The notes under the pieces were generated by a model. The model saw only the letters and a list, made by a program, of their open reading frames with translations, did no database searches and was not told the DNA's origin. Made by a program: the position numbers and the translations under genes. Positions 36,843-47,333 of a stretch of DNA of 64,000 nucleotides are shown one piece after another. The stretch's first letter is position 1. Every line of letters begins with the position of its first letter. Origin of the DNA: Acidovorax benzenivorans (GTDB lineage Bacteria > Pseudomonadota > Gammaproteobacteria > Burkholderiales > Burkholderiaceae_C); NCBI RefSeq assembly GCF_028680575.1, contig NZ_JAPCKI010000003.1:310001-374000 (forward strand), read 5' to 3'.

Positions 36843-37700
36843 TCAAGCTCCAAAGTTGTTTTCGAGGAATCCATTTTTCTTGGTGACATCGTCCAGCGCC
36901 ACCAAGGTCTCCAGCAGCGCCTTCATGTGCTTGAGCGGCACGGCGTTGGGGCCGTCCGACCAGGCTTCGGCGGGCTTGGGGTGGGTTTCCATGAAGAGGC
37001 CCGCCACACCCACAGCCACACCGGCGCGGGCCAGCACGGGCACCATGTCGCGCGCTCCACCACTCACGGCGCCCAGGCCGCCAGGCTTTTGCACCGAGTG
37101 GGTCACGTCAAACACCACGGGGGCGCCCGAGTTGCGCATCTCGGCCAGGCTGGTCATGTCGGCCACGAGGTTGTTGTAGCCAAAGCTCACACCGCGCTCG
37201 CAGGCCAGGAAGCGGTCTTCTGACAGGCCCACTTCGGCTGCTGCCGAGCGGGCTTTGTCGATGACGTTCTTCATGTCCCAGGGCGCAAGGAACTGGCCCT
37301 TTTTGATGTTCACCGGCTTGCCGCTTTGCGCCACCGCGCGGATGAAATCCGTCTGGCGGCACAGGAAGGCAGGCGTTTGCAGCACATCGACCACGCTGGC
37401 CACCTCGGCCACGTGCGAGGTGTCGTGCACGTCGGTCAGGATGGGCAGTTGCAGCTGGCGGCGCACTTCATCGAGGATCTTGAGGCCAGCGTCGATGCCG
37501 ACGCCGCGCTTGCTGGTGCCGGAGGAGCGGTTGGCTTTGTCGAACGAGCCCTTGTAGATCAAGGGAATGCCCAAGGCCGTGCAGGCTTCCTTGAGCTGAC
37601 CCGCCACATCGAGCGACATCTCCAGGCCTTCGATGGAGCAGGTGCCTGCGATCAGGAAAAAGCGCTGGTCCAGGCCGACGTTGAATCCGCACAGCTGCAT
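36843..37700 (-). CDS. kdsA: 3-deoxy-8-phosphooctulonate synthase
   Basis: Condenses phosphoenolpyruvate with arabinose-5-phosphate to Kdo-8-phosphate for lipopolysaccharide core. The 285-residue TIM barrel has [47 protein letters not shown] and [11 protein letters not shown]. KdsA enzymes with Asn rather than Cys in the KANRSS-region first barrel strand are metal-independent; assignment here is left open. ATG 37700 follows AAGGGGGCC. It lies 12 nt after pyrG. Confidence 0.97.
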   Translation of the reverse strand: MQLCGFNVGLDQRFFLIAGTCSIEGLEMSLDVAGQLKEACTALGIPLIYKGSFDKANRSSGTSKRGVGIDAGLKILDEVRRQLQLPILTDVHDTSHVAEVASVVDVLQTPAFLCRQTDFIRAVAQSGKPVNIKKGQFLAPWDMKNVIDKARSAAAEVGLSEDRFLACERGVSFGYNNLVADMTSLAEMRNSGAPVVFDVTHSVQKPGGLGAVSGGARDMVPVLARAGVAVGVAGLFMETHPKPAEAWSDGPNAVPLKHMKALLETLVALDDVTKKNGFLENNFGA

Positions 37701-37712
37701 GGTGGGGCCCCC

Positions 37713-39398
<1,686 letters not shown>

Positions 39399-39450
39399 TT
39401 ATAGATGGCGCCCCGGCGACACCCCTGAGGGCAGGGTCACCCCCGTCTGC

Positions 39451-39456
39451 TAAATT
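39451..39456 (+). promoter_or_regulatory. -10-like hexamer 6 nt before coaBC start
   Basis: TAAATT, then CGCCCC and ATG 39463. No Shine-Dalgarno fits in between, so the mRNA is probably leaderless. Confidence 0.5.
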
Positions 39457-39462
39457 CGCCCC

Positions 39463-40686
39463 ATGAATGAGCTTGCTGGCAAACACATTGTTCTGGGTCT
39501 GAGTGGGGGCGTGGCTTGCTACAAGGCAGCCGATCTGTGCCGCCAGCTCATCAAGGAGGGCGCCACCGTGCAGGTGGTGATGACCGAGGCGGCAGAGCAT
39601 TTCATCACCCCGGTCACCATGCAGGCGCTGTCTGGCCGCACGGTGTATGGCTCGCAATGGGATGCGCGCGAGCCCAACAACATGCCCCACATCAACCTCA
39701 GCCGCGAGGCGGATGCGATCCTCATTGCGCCCTGTAGTGCAGACTTCATCGCGCGCCTGGTGCAGGGCAGGGCGGACGAGTTGCTCAGCCTGATGTGCCT
39801 GGCACGCCCCGCGCAGCGCGTGCCGTTGTTGTTGGCCCCCGCCATGAACCGTGAAATGTGGGCCCACCCCGCCACGCAGCGCAATCTGGCCCAGGTGGCG
39901 CAGGATGGCGCGGTGGTGCTGGGTGTGGGCAATGGTGACCAGGCTTGTGGTGAGACGGGCGACGGCCGCATGCTGGAGCCGCTGGAGCTGCTCGATGAGC
40001 TGATCGCGTTTTTCACGCCCAAGACCCTCGCTGGCCGGTCGGTGCTCGTCACGGCAGGGCCCACTTTTGAGGCCATCGACCCGGTGCGTGGCATCACCAA
40101 TCTGTCGAGTGGAAAGATGGGCTTTGCTGTGGCCCGTGCGGCCCGCGAGGCGGGGGCTGATGTCACCCTGGTCGCCGGGCCGGTGCATGTGCCCACGCCA
40201 CGCGGTGTTCGGCGCGTCAATGTGCAGTCTGCGCAGGAGATGTTGGCTGCTGTAGAGCGGCATGTGCAGGCTGCCTCGGTGTTCATTGCCACGGCCGCCG
40301 TGGCTGATTGGCGCCCGGCCCACCAGTCCGACCAGAAGATCAAAAAAGACGGCTCGGGCCAGTCACCGTCGCTGGAATTTATCGAGAACCCCGACATTCT
40401 GGCCACCGTGGCCCGGTCGTCGCATGCGCTGGAAGGCGACCTCTTTTGTGTGGGTTTTGCGGCCGAAAGCCATGACCTGCTCGCTCATGCCACGGCAAAA
40501 AGAGCGCGCAAGGGCGTACCGCTGCTGGTGGGCAATATTGGCCCGGCCACTTTTGGACAGGATGACAACGCCTTGCTGCTGGTGGATGCGCAGGGCCACC
40601 GCGAGCTGCCCCGCGCGTCCAAACGCGTGCTGGCGCAGCAGCTCATTGCCGAGATTGCCGCGCGTTTGCCGCCCTTGCGTTTTTGA
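39463..40686 (+). CDS. coaBC: Bifunctional CoaBC (phosphopantothenate-cysteine ligase/decarboxylase)
   Basis: Two consecutive steps of coenzyme A synthesis. The 407-residue product has an N-terminal flavin-dependent decarboxylase domain (LGLSGGVACYKAADL; active-site region NMPHINLSREAD; APAMNREMW; ACGETGDGRM) and a C-terminal ligase domain from about 190 (VTAGPTFEAIDPVRGITNLSSGKMGFAVARAA). dut follows after one small gene, recalling the common coaBC-dut pairing. Confidence 0.96.
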   Translation: MNELAGKHIVLGLSGGVACYKAADLCRQLIKEGATVQVVMTEAAEHFITPVTMQALSGRTVYGSQWDAREPNNMPHINLSREADAILIAPCSADFIARLVQGRADELLSLMCLARPAQRVPLLLAPAMNREMWAHPATQRNLAQVAQDGAVVLGVGNGDQACGETGDGRMLEPLELLDELIAFFTPKTLAGRSVLVTAGPTFEAIDPVRGITNLSSGKMGFAVARAAREAGADVTLVAGPVHVPTPRGVRRVNVQSAQEMLAAVERHVQAASVFIATAAVADWRPAHQSDQKIKKDGSGQSPSLEFIENPDILATVARSSHALEGDLFCVGFAAESHDLLAHATAKRARKGVPLLVGNIGPATFGQDDNALLLVDAQGHRELPRASKRVLAQQLIAEIAARLPPLRF

Positions 40687-40710
40687 CCGCCACTATGGTG
40701 GGGAGGTGCG

Positions 40711-41208
40711 ATGACAACTGGAGCCACCAAGCCCGATTGGGACACGCCACCCGATGGCGACTTTGCAGCCTATGTGGAACGCCTGACAGCCCAGGCGCCG
40801 TTGCAGAAAGCCCGAGCGGCGCAGGCAAATGCAGCCGCCACCGCCGGGGCCGTGCAGTCATCCAAGGCCCGTGCACAACCTGCTTCAGCGCCCCAGGCCC
40901 TGCCGCCCGATTTGTTGCAGGTGATGCAGCCGCTGGCGGGCGTGTTGCGCACGGTGCGAGCTGTGTTGCTGGTGATGATGGTGTTGCATGGCATCGCGCT
41001 GCTCTTGCTCCGCCAGGGCTCGCTGCCGGGCCTGATGGTCATGGGGGCTGTGTGGTGGGGGCTGGGCTGGCTGATGCAGTCGGCTGCGCAGGTTGTTGGG
41101 GGTGCTCAGGCCTCGGGCGTGCGCGCAGGGGTGGAATCGTTGCAGGAGCGCCTGCGACATGTGGCGCAGCAGCGCAGTGGTAGTGGAACAGGAAAGAAAA
41201 CACCGTGA
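40711..41208 (+). CDS. Small membrane protein of unknown function
   Basis: 165-residue protein with an Ala-rich hydrophilic N-terminus (about 1-75), two hydrophobic helices ([17 protein letters not shown] and [15 protein letters not shown]) and a charged C-terminal tail. No family was recognised. ATG 40711 follows GGGGAGGTGCG, a good ribosome site, and its stop overlaps the GTG start of dut as GTGA. It sits between coaBC and dut and is probably co-translated with dut. Confidence 0.75.
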   Translation: MTTGATKPDWDTPPDGDFAAYVERLTAQAPLQKARAAQANAAATAGAVQSSKARAQPASAPQALPPDLLQVMQPLAGVLRTVRAVLLVMMVLHGIALLLLRQGSLPGLMVMGAVWWGLGWLMQSAAQVVGGAQASGVRAGVESLQERLRHVAQQRSGSGTGKKTP

Positions 41209-41651
41209 AGATTGACGTCAAGATTCTCGATCCGCGCATGGCGGACCAATTGCCCACCTACGCTACGCCCGGCAGCGCGGGGCTGGACCTGCGTGCCTGT
41301 CTGGATGCGCCGCTGACCCTGCAGCCCAACGCGTGGCAGTTGGTGCCCACGGGGATTGCGATCTACCTTCAAGACCCCGGCTACGCCGCGCTGATCCTGC
41401 CGCGCTCTGGTTTGGGCCACAAACATGGCATCGTGCTGGGCAACCTGGTGGGTTTGATCGACAGCGACTACCAGGGCCAGCTCATGGTGAGTGCCTGGAA
41501 CCGCAGTAACGTGGCCTTTACTGTGGAGCCTATGGAGCGGCTGGCCCAGCTGGTGATTGTTCCGGTGGTGCAGGCACAGTTCAACGTCGTCACCGAGTTT
41601 GCGGCCACGCAGCGGGGTGAGGGCGGATACGGATCCACCGGCAAAGCCTGA
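41205..41651 (+). CDS. dut: Deoxyuridine 5'-triphosphate nucleotidohydrolase
   Basis: Trimeric dUTPase that removes dUTP and supplies dUMP. The 148-residue product has all five motifs: [41 protein letters not shown] and the C-terminal [10 protein letters not shown]. The start is GTG 41205, overlapping the previous stop. Confidence 0.97.
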   Translation: MKIDVKILDPRMADQLPTYATPGSAGLDLRACLDAPLTLQPNAWQLVPTGIAIYLQDPGYAALILPRSGLGHKHGIVLGNLVGLIDSDYQGQLMVSAWNRSNVAFTVEPMERLAQLVIVPVVQAQFNVVTEFAATQRGEGGYGSTGKA

Positions 41652-41854
41652 CGCGCATCTTTGGCCGTTTTTTGGGGCTGCAGGCGATTGGCGGCCGGGT
41701 TGTAAGACCACGCTTACGTTTAGATGGGTCTGTTACCGACGCGGCGATGGCTCCTGTGTCTACGCTACGGCACCCTCAGGCGTTGTTCCAATCTGTATAT
41801 GGGTTCTTAGTTTCTATCCGCCAGAGCCCGCCCCACAACTTCAGGAGATCGAAC

Positions 41855-42355
41855 ATGCGATTCACCCGTCCTCTCGCCCTCGTGGGCACCGTCGTTCTGG
41901 CAGCTTCGCTGGCCGCCTGCGGCCACAGTCGCCCGGCACCTGCGCCGCAATATTCCGGCGGTTATTCCAGTGGTTACCAGACGGCTCCTGCCTATCCGCA
42001 AAACCAGGCAGCCACCGAATATGGCCGCGTATCCAACATTGAGGTCCTACAAGGTCGCAGCCAAGGCCAGACCACCGGCACAGGTGCCGTTCTGGGTGCG
42101 GTGGTTGGCGGCGTTCTGGGCAACCAGGTCGGCAAGGGCTCTGGTCGTGCCGCAGCGACTGCTGTAGGGGTGTTGGGCGGTGCGGTGGCGGGCAACGCCA
42201 TCGAGGGGCGCAACAACCAGGAATACGTGCAGGGATACCGGCTGTCCGTGCAACTGGACCAGGGCGGTTACCGTGTGTATGACGTGAGTAGCCTGGGCGA
42301 TCTGCGCATTGGAGACCGCGTGCGTCTGTACAACGGCCAGATCTCGCGCATGTGA
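41855..42355 (+). CDS. Gly-zipper outer-membrane lipoprotein (SlyB/Pcp-like)
   Basis: 166-residue lipoprotein with signal ending LAAC (Cys near 22), a Tyr/Gln/Pro-rich spacer, a glycine-zipper hairpin (GTGAVLGAVVGGVLGNQVGKG ... GVLGGAVAGNAIEG) and a small beta domain YRLSVQLDQGGYRVYDVSSLGDLRIGDRVRLYNGQ. This is the SlyB/PcpA layout linked to outer-membrane integrity and often to PhoP-type control; no regulator site was identified. ATG 41855 follows TCAGGAGATCG. Confidence 0.9.
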   Translation: MRFTRPLALVGTVVLAASLAACGHSRPAPAPQYSGGYSSGYQTAPAYPQNQAATEYGRVSNIEVLQGRSQGQTTGTGAVLGAVVGGVLGNQVGKGSGRAAATAVGVLGGAVAGNAIEGRNNQEYVQGYRLSVQLDQGGYRVYDVSSLGDLRIGDRVRLYNGQISRM

Positions 42356-42378
42356 TCTGACAGGCTGAATAAAACACA

Positions 42379-42410
42379 ACAGGCGCCCTGAATCGCTTCA
42401 GGGCGCCTGT
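42379..42410. terminator. Long hairpin between convergent genes
   Basis: ACAGGCGCCCTGAA and its exact complement form a 14-bp stem with a TCGC loop. On the minus strand it is followed by TGTGTTTTATT, so it serves slyD better than the lipoprotein gene. Confidence 0.75.
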
Positions 42411-42428
42411 CGTGCTTTGGGAGGGGGC

Positions 42429-42953
42429 TCAGTGCAGGAGCGAGCTGCCCGGCGCCTGGGGCTGGACGCGGAAGAAGCCCGTTCCAGCCGTGCCGCGCCC
42501 GATTTCCTCTTCAGTGGCCTCGCGCACGGCCTGCACTGTCAATTGCAGGCGCAATGCAATGCCTGCCAGTGGGTGGTTGCCGTCGAGCACGATATGGTCG
42601 GGGTAGATCTCGGCCACGGTGTACAGGGCCGTGCGGGGGGCATCGGGGTTGCAGCCCTCGGGCAGCGCCATGCCGTCAAAGGTCATGCCTTCTTCGACCT
42701 CGGCGGGGAAGAGGGCGCGAGGCTCCAGAAACAGCAATTGGTCGTTGAAGTCGCCGAAAGCGTCCTCGGGCTCGAGGTGCAGTGCCAGCGTGGCGCCAGG
42801 GCCATGGCCTTGCAGGGCTTCTTCGATGCGGGGCAGAAGATCGTCACCGCCCACCAGAAACTCCACGGGCTCGTCGAGTACGTCGAGTTCTTCGCCCAGG
42901 GTGTCTTTCAGGGTCCAGGTCAGTGCGACCACACATTGTTGGGTAATTTCCAT
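42429..42953 (-). CDS. FKBP-type peptidyl-prolyl isomerase, SlyD-like
   Basis: Prolyl isomerase and chaperone of the SlyD/FkpB type, 174 residues. A split FKBP domain surrounds an insert-in-flap domain (LEPEDAFGDFNDQLLFLEPRALFPAEVEEGM), and DGNHPLAGIAL is the family signature. The metal-binding His-rich tail of E. coli SlyD is missing. ATG 42953 has GACAAT 6 nt upstream and no Shine-Dalgarno. Divergent from the oxygenase gene with a 54-bp gap. Confidence 0.9.
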   Translation of the reverse strand: MEITQQCVVALTWTLKDTLGEELDVLDEPVEFLVGGDDLLPRIEEALQGHGPGATLALHLEPEDAFGDFNDQLLFLEPRALFPAEVEEGMTFDGMALPEGCNPDAPRTALYTVAEIYPDHIVLDGNHPLAGIALRLQLTVQAVREATEEEIGRGTAGTGFFRVQPQAPGSSLLH

Positions 42954-42959
42954 AGGAGA

Positions 42960-42965
42960 ATTGTC
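42960..42965 (-). promoter_or_regulatory. -10-like hexamer 6 nt before slyD-like gene
   Basis: GACAAT on the minus strand, then TCTCCT and ATG 42953. TCTCCT is the opposite of a Shine-Dalgarno, which argues for leaderless initiation. Confidence 0.45.
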
Positions 42966-43007
42966 GCAGTTTGACCAACGGCCCCGCCAAGGGGTAACAC
43001 TTTCCTC

Positions 43008-44138
43008 ATGAACATCCAGCAACCCCTGGCCTTGCTCGGCGGCCTCACTCCCGCGCAATTCATGCGTCGCCACTGGCAGAAGAAGCCCCTGCTGGTGCGC
43101 CAGGCTATCCCTCAGTTTGCGCCGCCAGTGTTGCGGGCCGAGCTGTTTGCGCTGGCGGGGCAGGAGGGCGTGGAGTCCCGTTTGGTACAACAGCTCAAGG
43201 GCGCCTGGAAACTGCGCCACGGGCCATTCAACCGCCGTGCGCTGCCCGCATTGCAGCAGCCGGACTGGACGCTGCTTGTGCAAGGCGTGGACTTGCACAA
43301 CGACGCGGTACACGCCCTGATGCAGCAGTTTCGTTTTGTGCCCGAAGCCAGGCTGGACGATCTCATGATCAGCTATGCCAGCGACGGCGGTGGCGTGGGG
43401 CCCCATTTCGACAGCTATGACGTCTTTTTGCTGCAGGCACACGGTAAGCGCCGCTGGCGCATAGGGCGCCAGAAAGACCTGTCGCTGCGCGACGGTATCC
43501 CCTTGAAGGTGTTGGCCCAGTTCGAGCCCGAAGAAGAGTTTGTGCTGGAGCCGGGCGACATGCTGTACCTGCCCCCGCGTTATGCCCACGACGGCATTGC
43601 CGAGGGTGAGTGCATGACCTACTCCATCGGTTTTCGCGCTCCGGCCCGCGCCGAGCTGGCGCAAGAGCTGCTGGTGCGCCTGGCGGAAGATGCCGGGGAC
43701 GACGACCACCCTCTGCTGTATCGTGATGTGGGTCAGGATGCGGTGGCGCAGCCGGGGGGCATTCCTGCAGGGCTGCAGGACTTTGCTCGCGAGGCCCTGT
43801 CCCGCGCGTTGGCCCAGCCCCTTGTGCTGGAGCGTGCGCTGGGTGAGTACCTGACCGAGCCCAAACCCAGCGTGTGGTTTGAGCCCGGCGACGCGGGTGT
43901 GATGCTGGAGGGCGTGCGCCTGGATCGCAAGAGCCGCATGATGTACGACGCACAGCACGTCTTCATCAACGGTGAAAGCTATCGCGCAGCGGGGCGTGAC
44001 GCCACCCTGATGCGACGCTTGGCGGATGAGCGCCAACTGTCGGCGCGGGAACTGGTCCGCGCCAGCGACGATGCGCTGGAGCTGCTCTCGTCGTGGTGTG
44101 ATGCCGGTTGGGCGCATGTCTGGACTGGCCGAGACTGA
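43008..44138 (+). CDS. Ribosomal-protein arginine hydroxylase, RoxA/YcfD-like (JmjC cupin)
   Basis: 2-Oxoglutarate and Fe(II)-dependent oxygenase; YcfD hydroxylates an arginine of ribosomal protein L16. The 376-residue product has a JmjC cupin with iron ligands His133 and Asp135 (GPHFDSYDVF) and His194 (RYAHDGIAEG), followed by a dimerisation and winged-helix-like C-terminal region. The opening LGGLTPAQFMRRHWQKKPLLVRQA is typical. The downstream unknown gene starts 13 nt after its stop. The substrate assignment is by family. Confidence 0.9.
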   Translation: MNIQQPLALLGGLTPAQFMRRHWQKKPLLVRQAIPQFAPPVLRAELFALAGQEGVESRLVQQLKGAWKLRHGPFNRRALPALQQPDWTLLVQGVDLHNDAVHALMQQFRFVPEARLDDLMISYASDGGGVGPHFDSYDVFLLQAHGKRRWRIGRQKDLSLRDGIPLKVLAQFEPEEEFVLEPGDMLYLPPRYAHDGIAEGECMTYSIGFRAPARAELAQELLVRLAEDAGDDDHPLLYRDVGQDAVAQPGGIPAGLQDFAREALSRALAQPLVLERALGEYLTEPKPSVWFEPGDAGVMLEGVRLDRKSRMMYDAQHVFINGESYRAAGRDATLMRRLADERQLSARELVRASDDALELLSSWCDAGWAHVWTGRD

Positions 44139-44151
44139 TGAGGAGCTGGTG

Positions 44152-44673
44152 ATGAACGACACGGCTGCCACCCCCGCCGAGCCTTTACGTGATCTGCCCA
44201 GTGGGCGATTCAGCGGGCGCGAGGCGTTTCAGCAACTGGTGCGCGACGCCATTGCAACGGCGGCACGGGATGGGTGGCAGGAGATTTTCGTCAGCGATGC
44301 CAATTTTCATGACTGGCCTTTGGGCGAGCGCGCCGTGGTCGAGGCCCTGCAGGACTGGGCCCGTAGTGGCAGGCGCTTTACCATGTTGGCCTGCAGCTAT
44401 GACGACGTGATCCGTCGCCATGCGCGCTTTGTGCGCTGGCGTGGCACCTGGGACCACATCATCACCTGCCGCCGCAGCCCGGCTGCCGATCCGCTCGACC
44501 TGCCGAGCGCCTTGTGGTCCCCGCACTGGGTGCTGCACCGGCTCGACCCGGAGCGCTGTACGGGGGTAACGGGCTGCGAGGCGGACCGCCGGGTGCTGTT
44601 GCGCGAGACGCTCAATGAATGGGTGCGCAGCAAGAGCGCACCTGGGTTTCCTTCGACCACGCTGGGCTTGTAG
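44152..44673 (+). CDS. Protein of unknown function downstream of RoxA-like gene
   Basis: 173-residue soluble protein, not recognised. It contains SGREAFQQLVRDAIATAA, IFVSDANFHDWPLGERAVVEALQDWARSGRRFTMLACSYDDVIRRHARFVRWRGTWDHII: a layout like a phospholipase-D-fold or toprim-like regulator, but no HKD motif. ATG 44152 follows GAGGAGCTG; a start 39 nt upstream would overlap the previous gene. Probably in one transcript with the oxygenase. Homologues in this position are usual in related genomes as far as I recall. Confidence 0.7.
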   Translation: MNDTAATPAEPLRDLPSGRFSGREAFQQLVRDAIATAARDGWQEIFVSDANFHDWPLGERAVVEALQDWARSGRRFTMLACSYDDVIRRHARFVRWRGTWDHIITCRRSPAADPLDLPSALWSPHWVLHRLDPERCTGVTGCEADRRVLLRETLNEWVRSKSAPGFPSTTLGL

Positions 44674-44767
44674 CTATGGGAGGGCGCCCATTGGGGAGAT
44701 GCCATACAGCAGGTGCCCCCGACGAGATACTGAGCAAAGTCAAGCTGATGTAAAGCTTTCGTCAGTG

Positions 44768-44798
44768 TTAGTCAGTATTGACTAAATACCAATATAAT
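44768..44798 (+). promoter_or_regulatory. Inverted repeat TTAGTCA-N4-TGACTAA next to a perfect TATAAT
   Basis: TTAGTCA (44768-44774) and TGACTAA (44779-44785) are perfect inverted halves. TATAAT at 44793-44798 starts 7 nt later. The repeat covers the -35 to spacer region of a promoter for the lipoprotein gene at 44915, the right place for a dimeric regulator. I cannot name the regulator. Confidence 0.5.
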
Positions 44799-44914
44799 CT
44801 ACGGCTATGCCCGAAAAGGGGCATACAAGTGCATTTTGCCAATGCGTGCATGGGCTCAGAAAGCCTGACGCCGTGGCTTTTCAAGATTCTGTCTGTCCAA
44901 ATAGGAAAATCGAA

Positions 44915-45190
44915 ATGAAGAACTCCCTCGTTCTGGCCGCCCTGATCGCTGCTGCTGCACTCGCCGCTTGTGGCAAGAAGGAAGAACCCGCTCCAGCACC
45001 CGCACCCGTGGAAGCCCCTGCCGCTGCACCTGCTCCCGCCGCCGAGCCAGCAGCTCCTGCCGCTTCCGACGCAGCAGCTCCTGCTGCCGCTGCACCTGCT
45101 GCTGACGCTGCTGCTCCAGCCGCTGACGCTGCCAAGGCTGCTGCTGACGCTGCTGCCACCGCCGCTACCGGCGCTTCCGCAGCCAAGTAA
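44915..45190 (+). CDS. Ala/Pro-rich small lipoprotein
   Basis: 91-residue product: lipoprotein signal MKNSLVLAALIAAAALAAC (Cys19), then GKKEEPAPAPAPVEAP and a tail made almost wholly of Ala with Pro and Asp. Low-complexity lipoproteins of this kind are common in Comamonadaceae; no function is known. ATG 44915 follows ATAGGAAAATCG. A perfect TATAAT and an operator-like palindrome lie about 120 bp upstream, giving a leader of roughly 110 nt. It ends at an intrinsic terminator. Confidence 0.85.
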   Translation: MKNSLVLAALIAAAALAACGKKEEPAPAPAPVEAPAAAPAPAAEPAAPAASDAAAPAAAAPAADAAAPAADAAKAAADAAATAATGASAAK

Positions 45191-45235
45191 ATCGCTGCAG
45201 GCTCTGGACTGACCTCAAGGTCGGTCTGTGCCACG

Positions 45236-45266
45236 GCCCCGTACCGCAAGGTTCGGGGCTTTTTTT
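45236..45266 (+). terminator. Intrinsic terminator of Ala-rich lipoprotein gene
   Basis: GCCCCG-T-ACC-GCAA-GGT-T-CGGGGC followed by seven T: stem with one T-T mismatch and a GCAA tetraloop. Confidence 0.92.
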
Positions 45267-45313
45267 ATGCCTTCCGCCGGACTGAGGCATTCATTGATGC
45301 ACAGTCCTGGCCA

Positions 45314-46096
45314 TCAATCGTTCACACTGAACCATTCCGTCCCCTCGGTGGGGCTGGCGACCTGGATGTCTTCATCTGCCCAACCCAGTGCGGCGGCGAG
45401 CGATTGGCGGGCGAGGGCGGGGAGGTTGTTCTGCGCACTCAGGTGCGCTGCCACCACACGCTGCAAGCCGCCATGCTGCACCGCGCGCAGGATCTCCGCT
45501 GTCGCCGTGTTGGCCAGGTGGCCGTACATCCCGCCCACGCGGCGTTTTAAAAATGGCGGGTAGCGGGACGCGGCCAGCATCTCCGGGTCGTGATTGGCCT
45601 CGATCATCAGAGCATGGCATCCCTGCAGTTGCTGCAATACATGGGTACTGGCGTGGCCCAGGTCGGTCAGCACACCCAGGTGTGCAGCCCCGTCGGAGCA
45701 GCGCAGCTGCAGGGGCTCACGGGCATCGTGGGGTACCGTGAAGGGTCGGGCTTCGAAGGCACCCATGTCAATGACTTCCATGTCGCGCGCCACATGCAGC
45801 AAGCCGTCAAAGTCTGGCGCCCCCAGGGCTGCATGGGTGCCCTCGCTCATCCACACGGGAATGCGAAACCGCAGCGCCAGGGACTGCGCACACCCGATGT
45901 GGTCCGAGTGTTCGTGGGTGATGAAAATAGCGTCCAGGTCTTCAGACTGCAGCTGCGCCAGCGCCAGTCGCGCCTGCAATTGCCGGATGCCCAACCCGCA
46001 ATCGATCAGCAGGCGGCGAACCTGGGTGCCGCTGCGGCCCTCGACGACCGTGGCGTTGCCGGTGCTGCCGCTGCCAAGGTTTTTGAATCGCAGCAT
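45314..46096 (-). CDS. MBL-fold metallohydrolase (YycJ-like)
   Basis: Metallo-beta-lactamase-fold hydrolase of the YycJ/exonuclease-like group, 260 residues. Metal ligands are in THEHSDH (His61, His63, Asp65, His66); further ligands lie in HDAREP, TDLGHAS and AAHLSAQN. The opening FKNLGSGSTGNATVVE is typical. It follows bamC on the minus strand after 98 nt, as in dapA-bamC-MBL clusters of other betaproteobacteria. Bacillus YycJ has been tied to DNA repair. Confidence 0.9.
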   Translation of the reverse strand: MLRFKNLGSGSTGNATVVEGRSGTQVRRLLIDCGLGIRQLQARLALAQLQSEDLDAIFITHEHSDHIGCAQSLALRFRIPVWMSEGTHAALGAPDFDGLLHVARDMEVIDMGAFEARPFTVPHDAREPLQLRCSDGAAHLGVLTDLGHASTHVLQQLQGCHALMIEANHDPEMLAASRYPPFLKRRVGGMYGHLANTATAEILRAVQHGGLQRVVAAHLSAQNNLPALARQSLAAALGWADEDIQVASPTEGTEWFSVND

Positions 46097-46194
46097 GGCG
46101 GGGCGGGGGCAGGCCTGTGACCAGAAACACTGGCACCCTCACCCGCCAAAGGTGGATAGGGCGCCAGCGGGTGGCAGTGACCGGTGGCCAGCCT

Positions 46195-47286
46195 TTACTT
46201 CAGGTCGTCGGCAATCACGCGCACGATGCGCTCGGCATTGGCTGAGGACTCGGGCGCGCCGGCCTGGTTGAGCACCGATACCGTGGTCGATTCGCCCTGG
46301 CTGCGCACCACAATGCGGTACTTGAGTGGGGGCGTTGCACCGGCAGAGCTGAACAGCTTGCTGAAGAAGCCGGGCTCCTTCTTTTCGGTGTCTGGGGCCA
46401 CGTAGCGCACGAAGTAGGTGCCTTCGTTGCGGTTGCGGTCTTCCACCGTGAAGCCGGTGCGGTCCAGGGCCAGGCCAACGCGGCGCCATGACCGGTCAAA
46501 GCCCTCGTCCAGCTGCACCACGGGCACGTTGTTGACCGTGGCCATGCGTGCCGCCTGGGCGCGCGCAGCGGGCGCTGCCGCGACGGCCTTGGACTGCTCC
46601 TGGCTCACGCCCAGCTTGACCATGAGGCGGCGCAGGAATTCGGTTTCGAGTTCGGCGTCGGAGGGGCGCGGCTGCCAGACCGTGCTGTCCTTGGAGACAT
46701 TGCCATAGACCTCGATCATCCCGCGGTGGGTGATGTAGATCTCGGTGCTGCCATTGGCGGTGCGCTCCAGCCGGGTGCGGAATTTGTCACGCTCACCGGT
46801 CGAATACAGGGACTCCAGCAGCTTGCCGATGGTGGACCGGATGAAGTCCTGGGGCAGTTTGGCGCGGTTTTCGGCCCAATCGGTTTCCATGATGCCCACA
46901 TTGGCCTCGGACTGGGCCAGCGTGAAGCCGCTTTCCTGCCAGAAGTCGCGCACGGGCTCCCACAGCTTGTCGGCGGGGCGGTTGACCACCAGCCAGCGCT
47001 GGCTGCCGTCTCGCTCGATCCGCACGTCGCCCAGCGACAGGGCTGCCGCATTGGCGGTGCCCGAAGGCTGAGCCGCCTGGCCTGCCTGCATGGCGGCCGC
47101 AGACACAGGGCCGCCTGGCATGGCGTAGCGCGAGTCGCGCGACAGCTGGGTGAGGTCTGGGGGGACTTCCAGCGACGAGCCCTTGGCGGCGCTCTTGTAA
47201 TCGATCTTGTCTCCCTCCAGGGCGGCACAGGCGGACAGAGCCATGGCGAGGGCCAGCAGGCTGAGGCGGGTGGTAGCAGCTTTCAC
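46195..47286 (-). CDS. bamC: Outer-membrane assembly lipoprotein BamC
   Basis: Lipoprotein of the BAM complex that inserts outer-membrane proteins. The 363-residue product has signal LALAMALSAC (Cys near 20), an unstructured YKSAAKGSSLEVPPDLTQLSRDSRYAMPGG segment that in E. coli binds BamD, and two helix-grip domains (RWLVVNRPADKLWEPVRDFWQESGF and SWRRVGLALDRTGFTVEDRNRNEGTYFVRY). The start is GTG 47286 with AAGGA upstream. It follows dapA with a 47-nt gap, as in E. coli. Confidence 0.93.
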   Translation of the reverse strand: MKAATTRLSLLALAMALSACAALEGDKIDYKSAAKGSSLEVPPDLTQLSRDSRYAMPGGPVSAAAMQAGQAAQPSGTANAAALSLGDVRIERDGSQRWLVVNRPADKLWEPVRDFWQESGFTLAQSEANVGIMETDWAENRAKLPQDFIRSTIGKLLESLYSTGERDKFRTRLERTANGSTEIYITHRGMIEVYGNVSKDSTVWQPRPSDAELETEFLRRLMVKLGVSQEQSKAVAAAPAARAQAARMATVNNVPVVQLDEGFDRSWRRVGLALDRTGFTVEDRNRNEGTYFVRYVAPDTEKKEPGFFSKLFSSAGATPPLKYRIVVRSQGESTTVSVLNQAGAPESSANAERIVRVIADDLK

Positions 47287-47333
47287 GCGGAAATCCTTGG
47301 GAAGTGTCTCGGGGAGCAGGCGCAGAGCCCGGA

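Noticed and set aside
44778..44783. TTGACT as a -35 element for the TATAAT at 44793
   Set aside because: The spacer would be 9 nt, far below the usual 16-18; it is better read as half of the inverted repeat.
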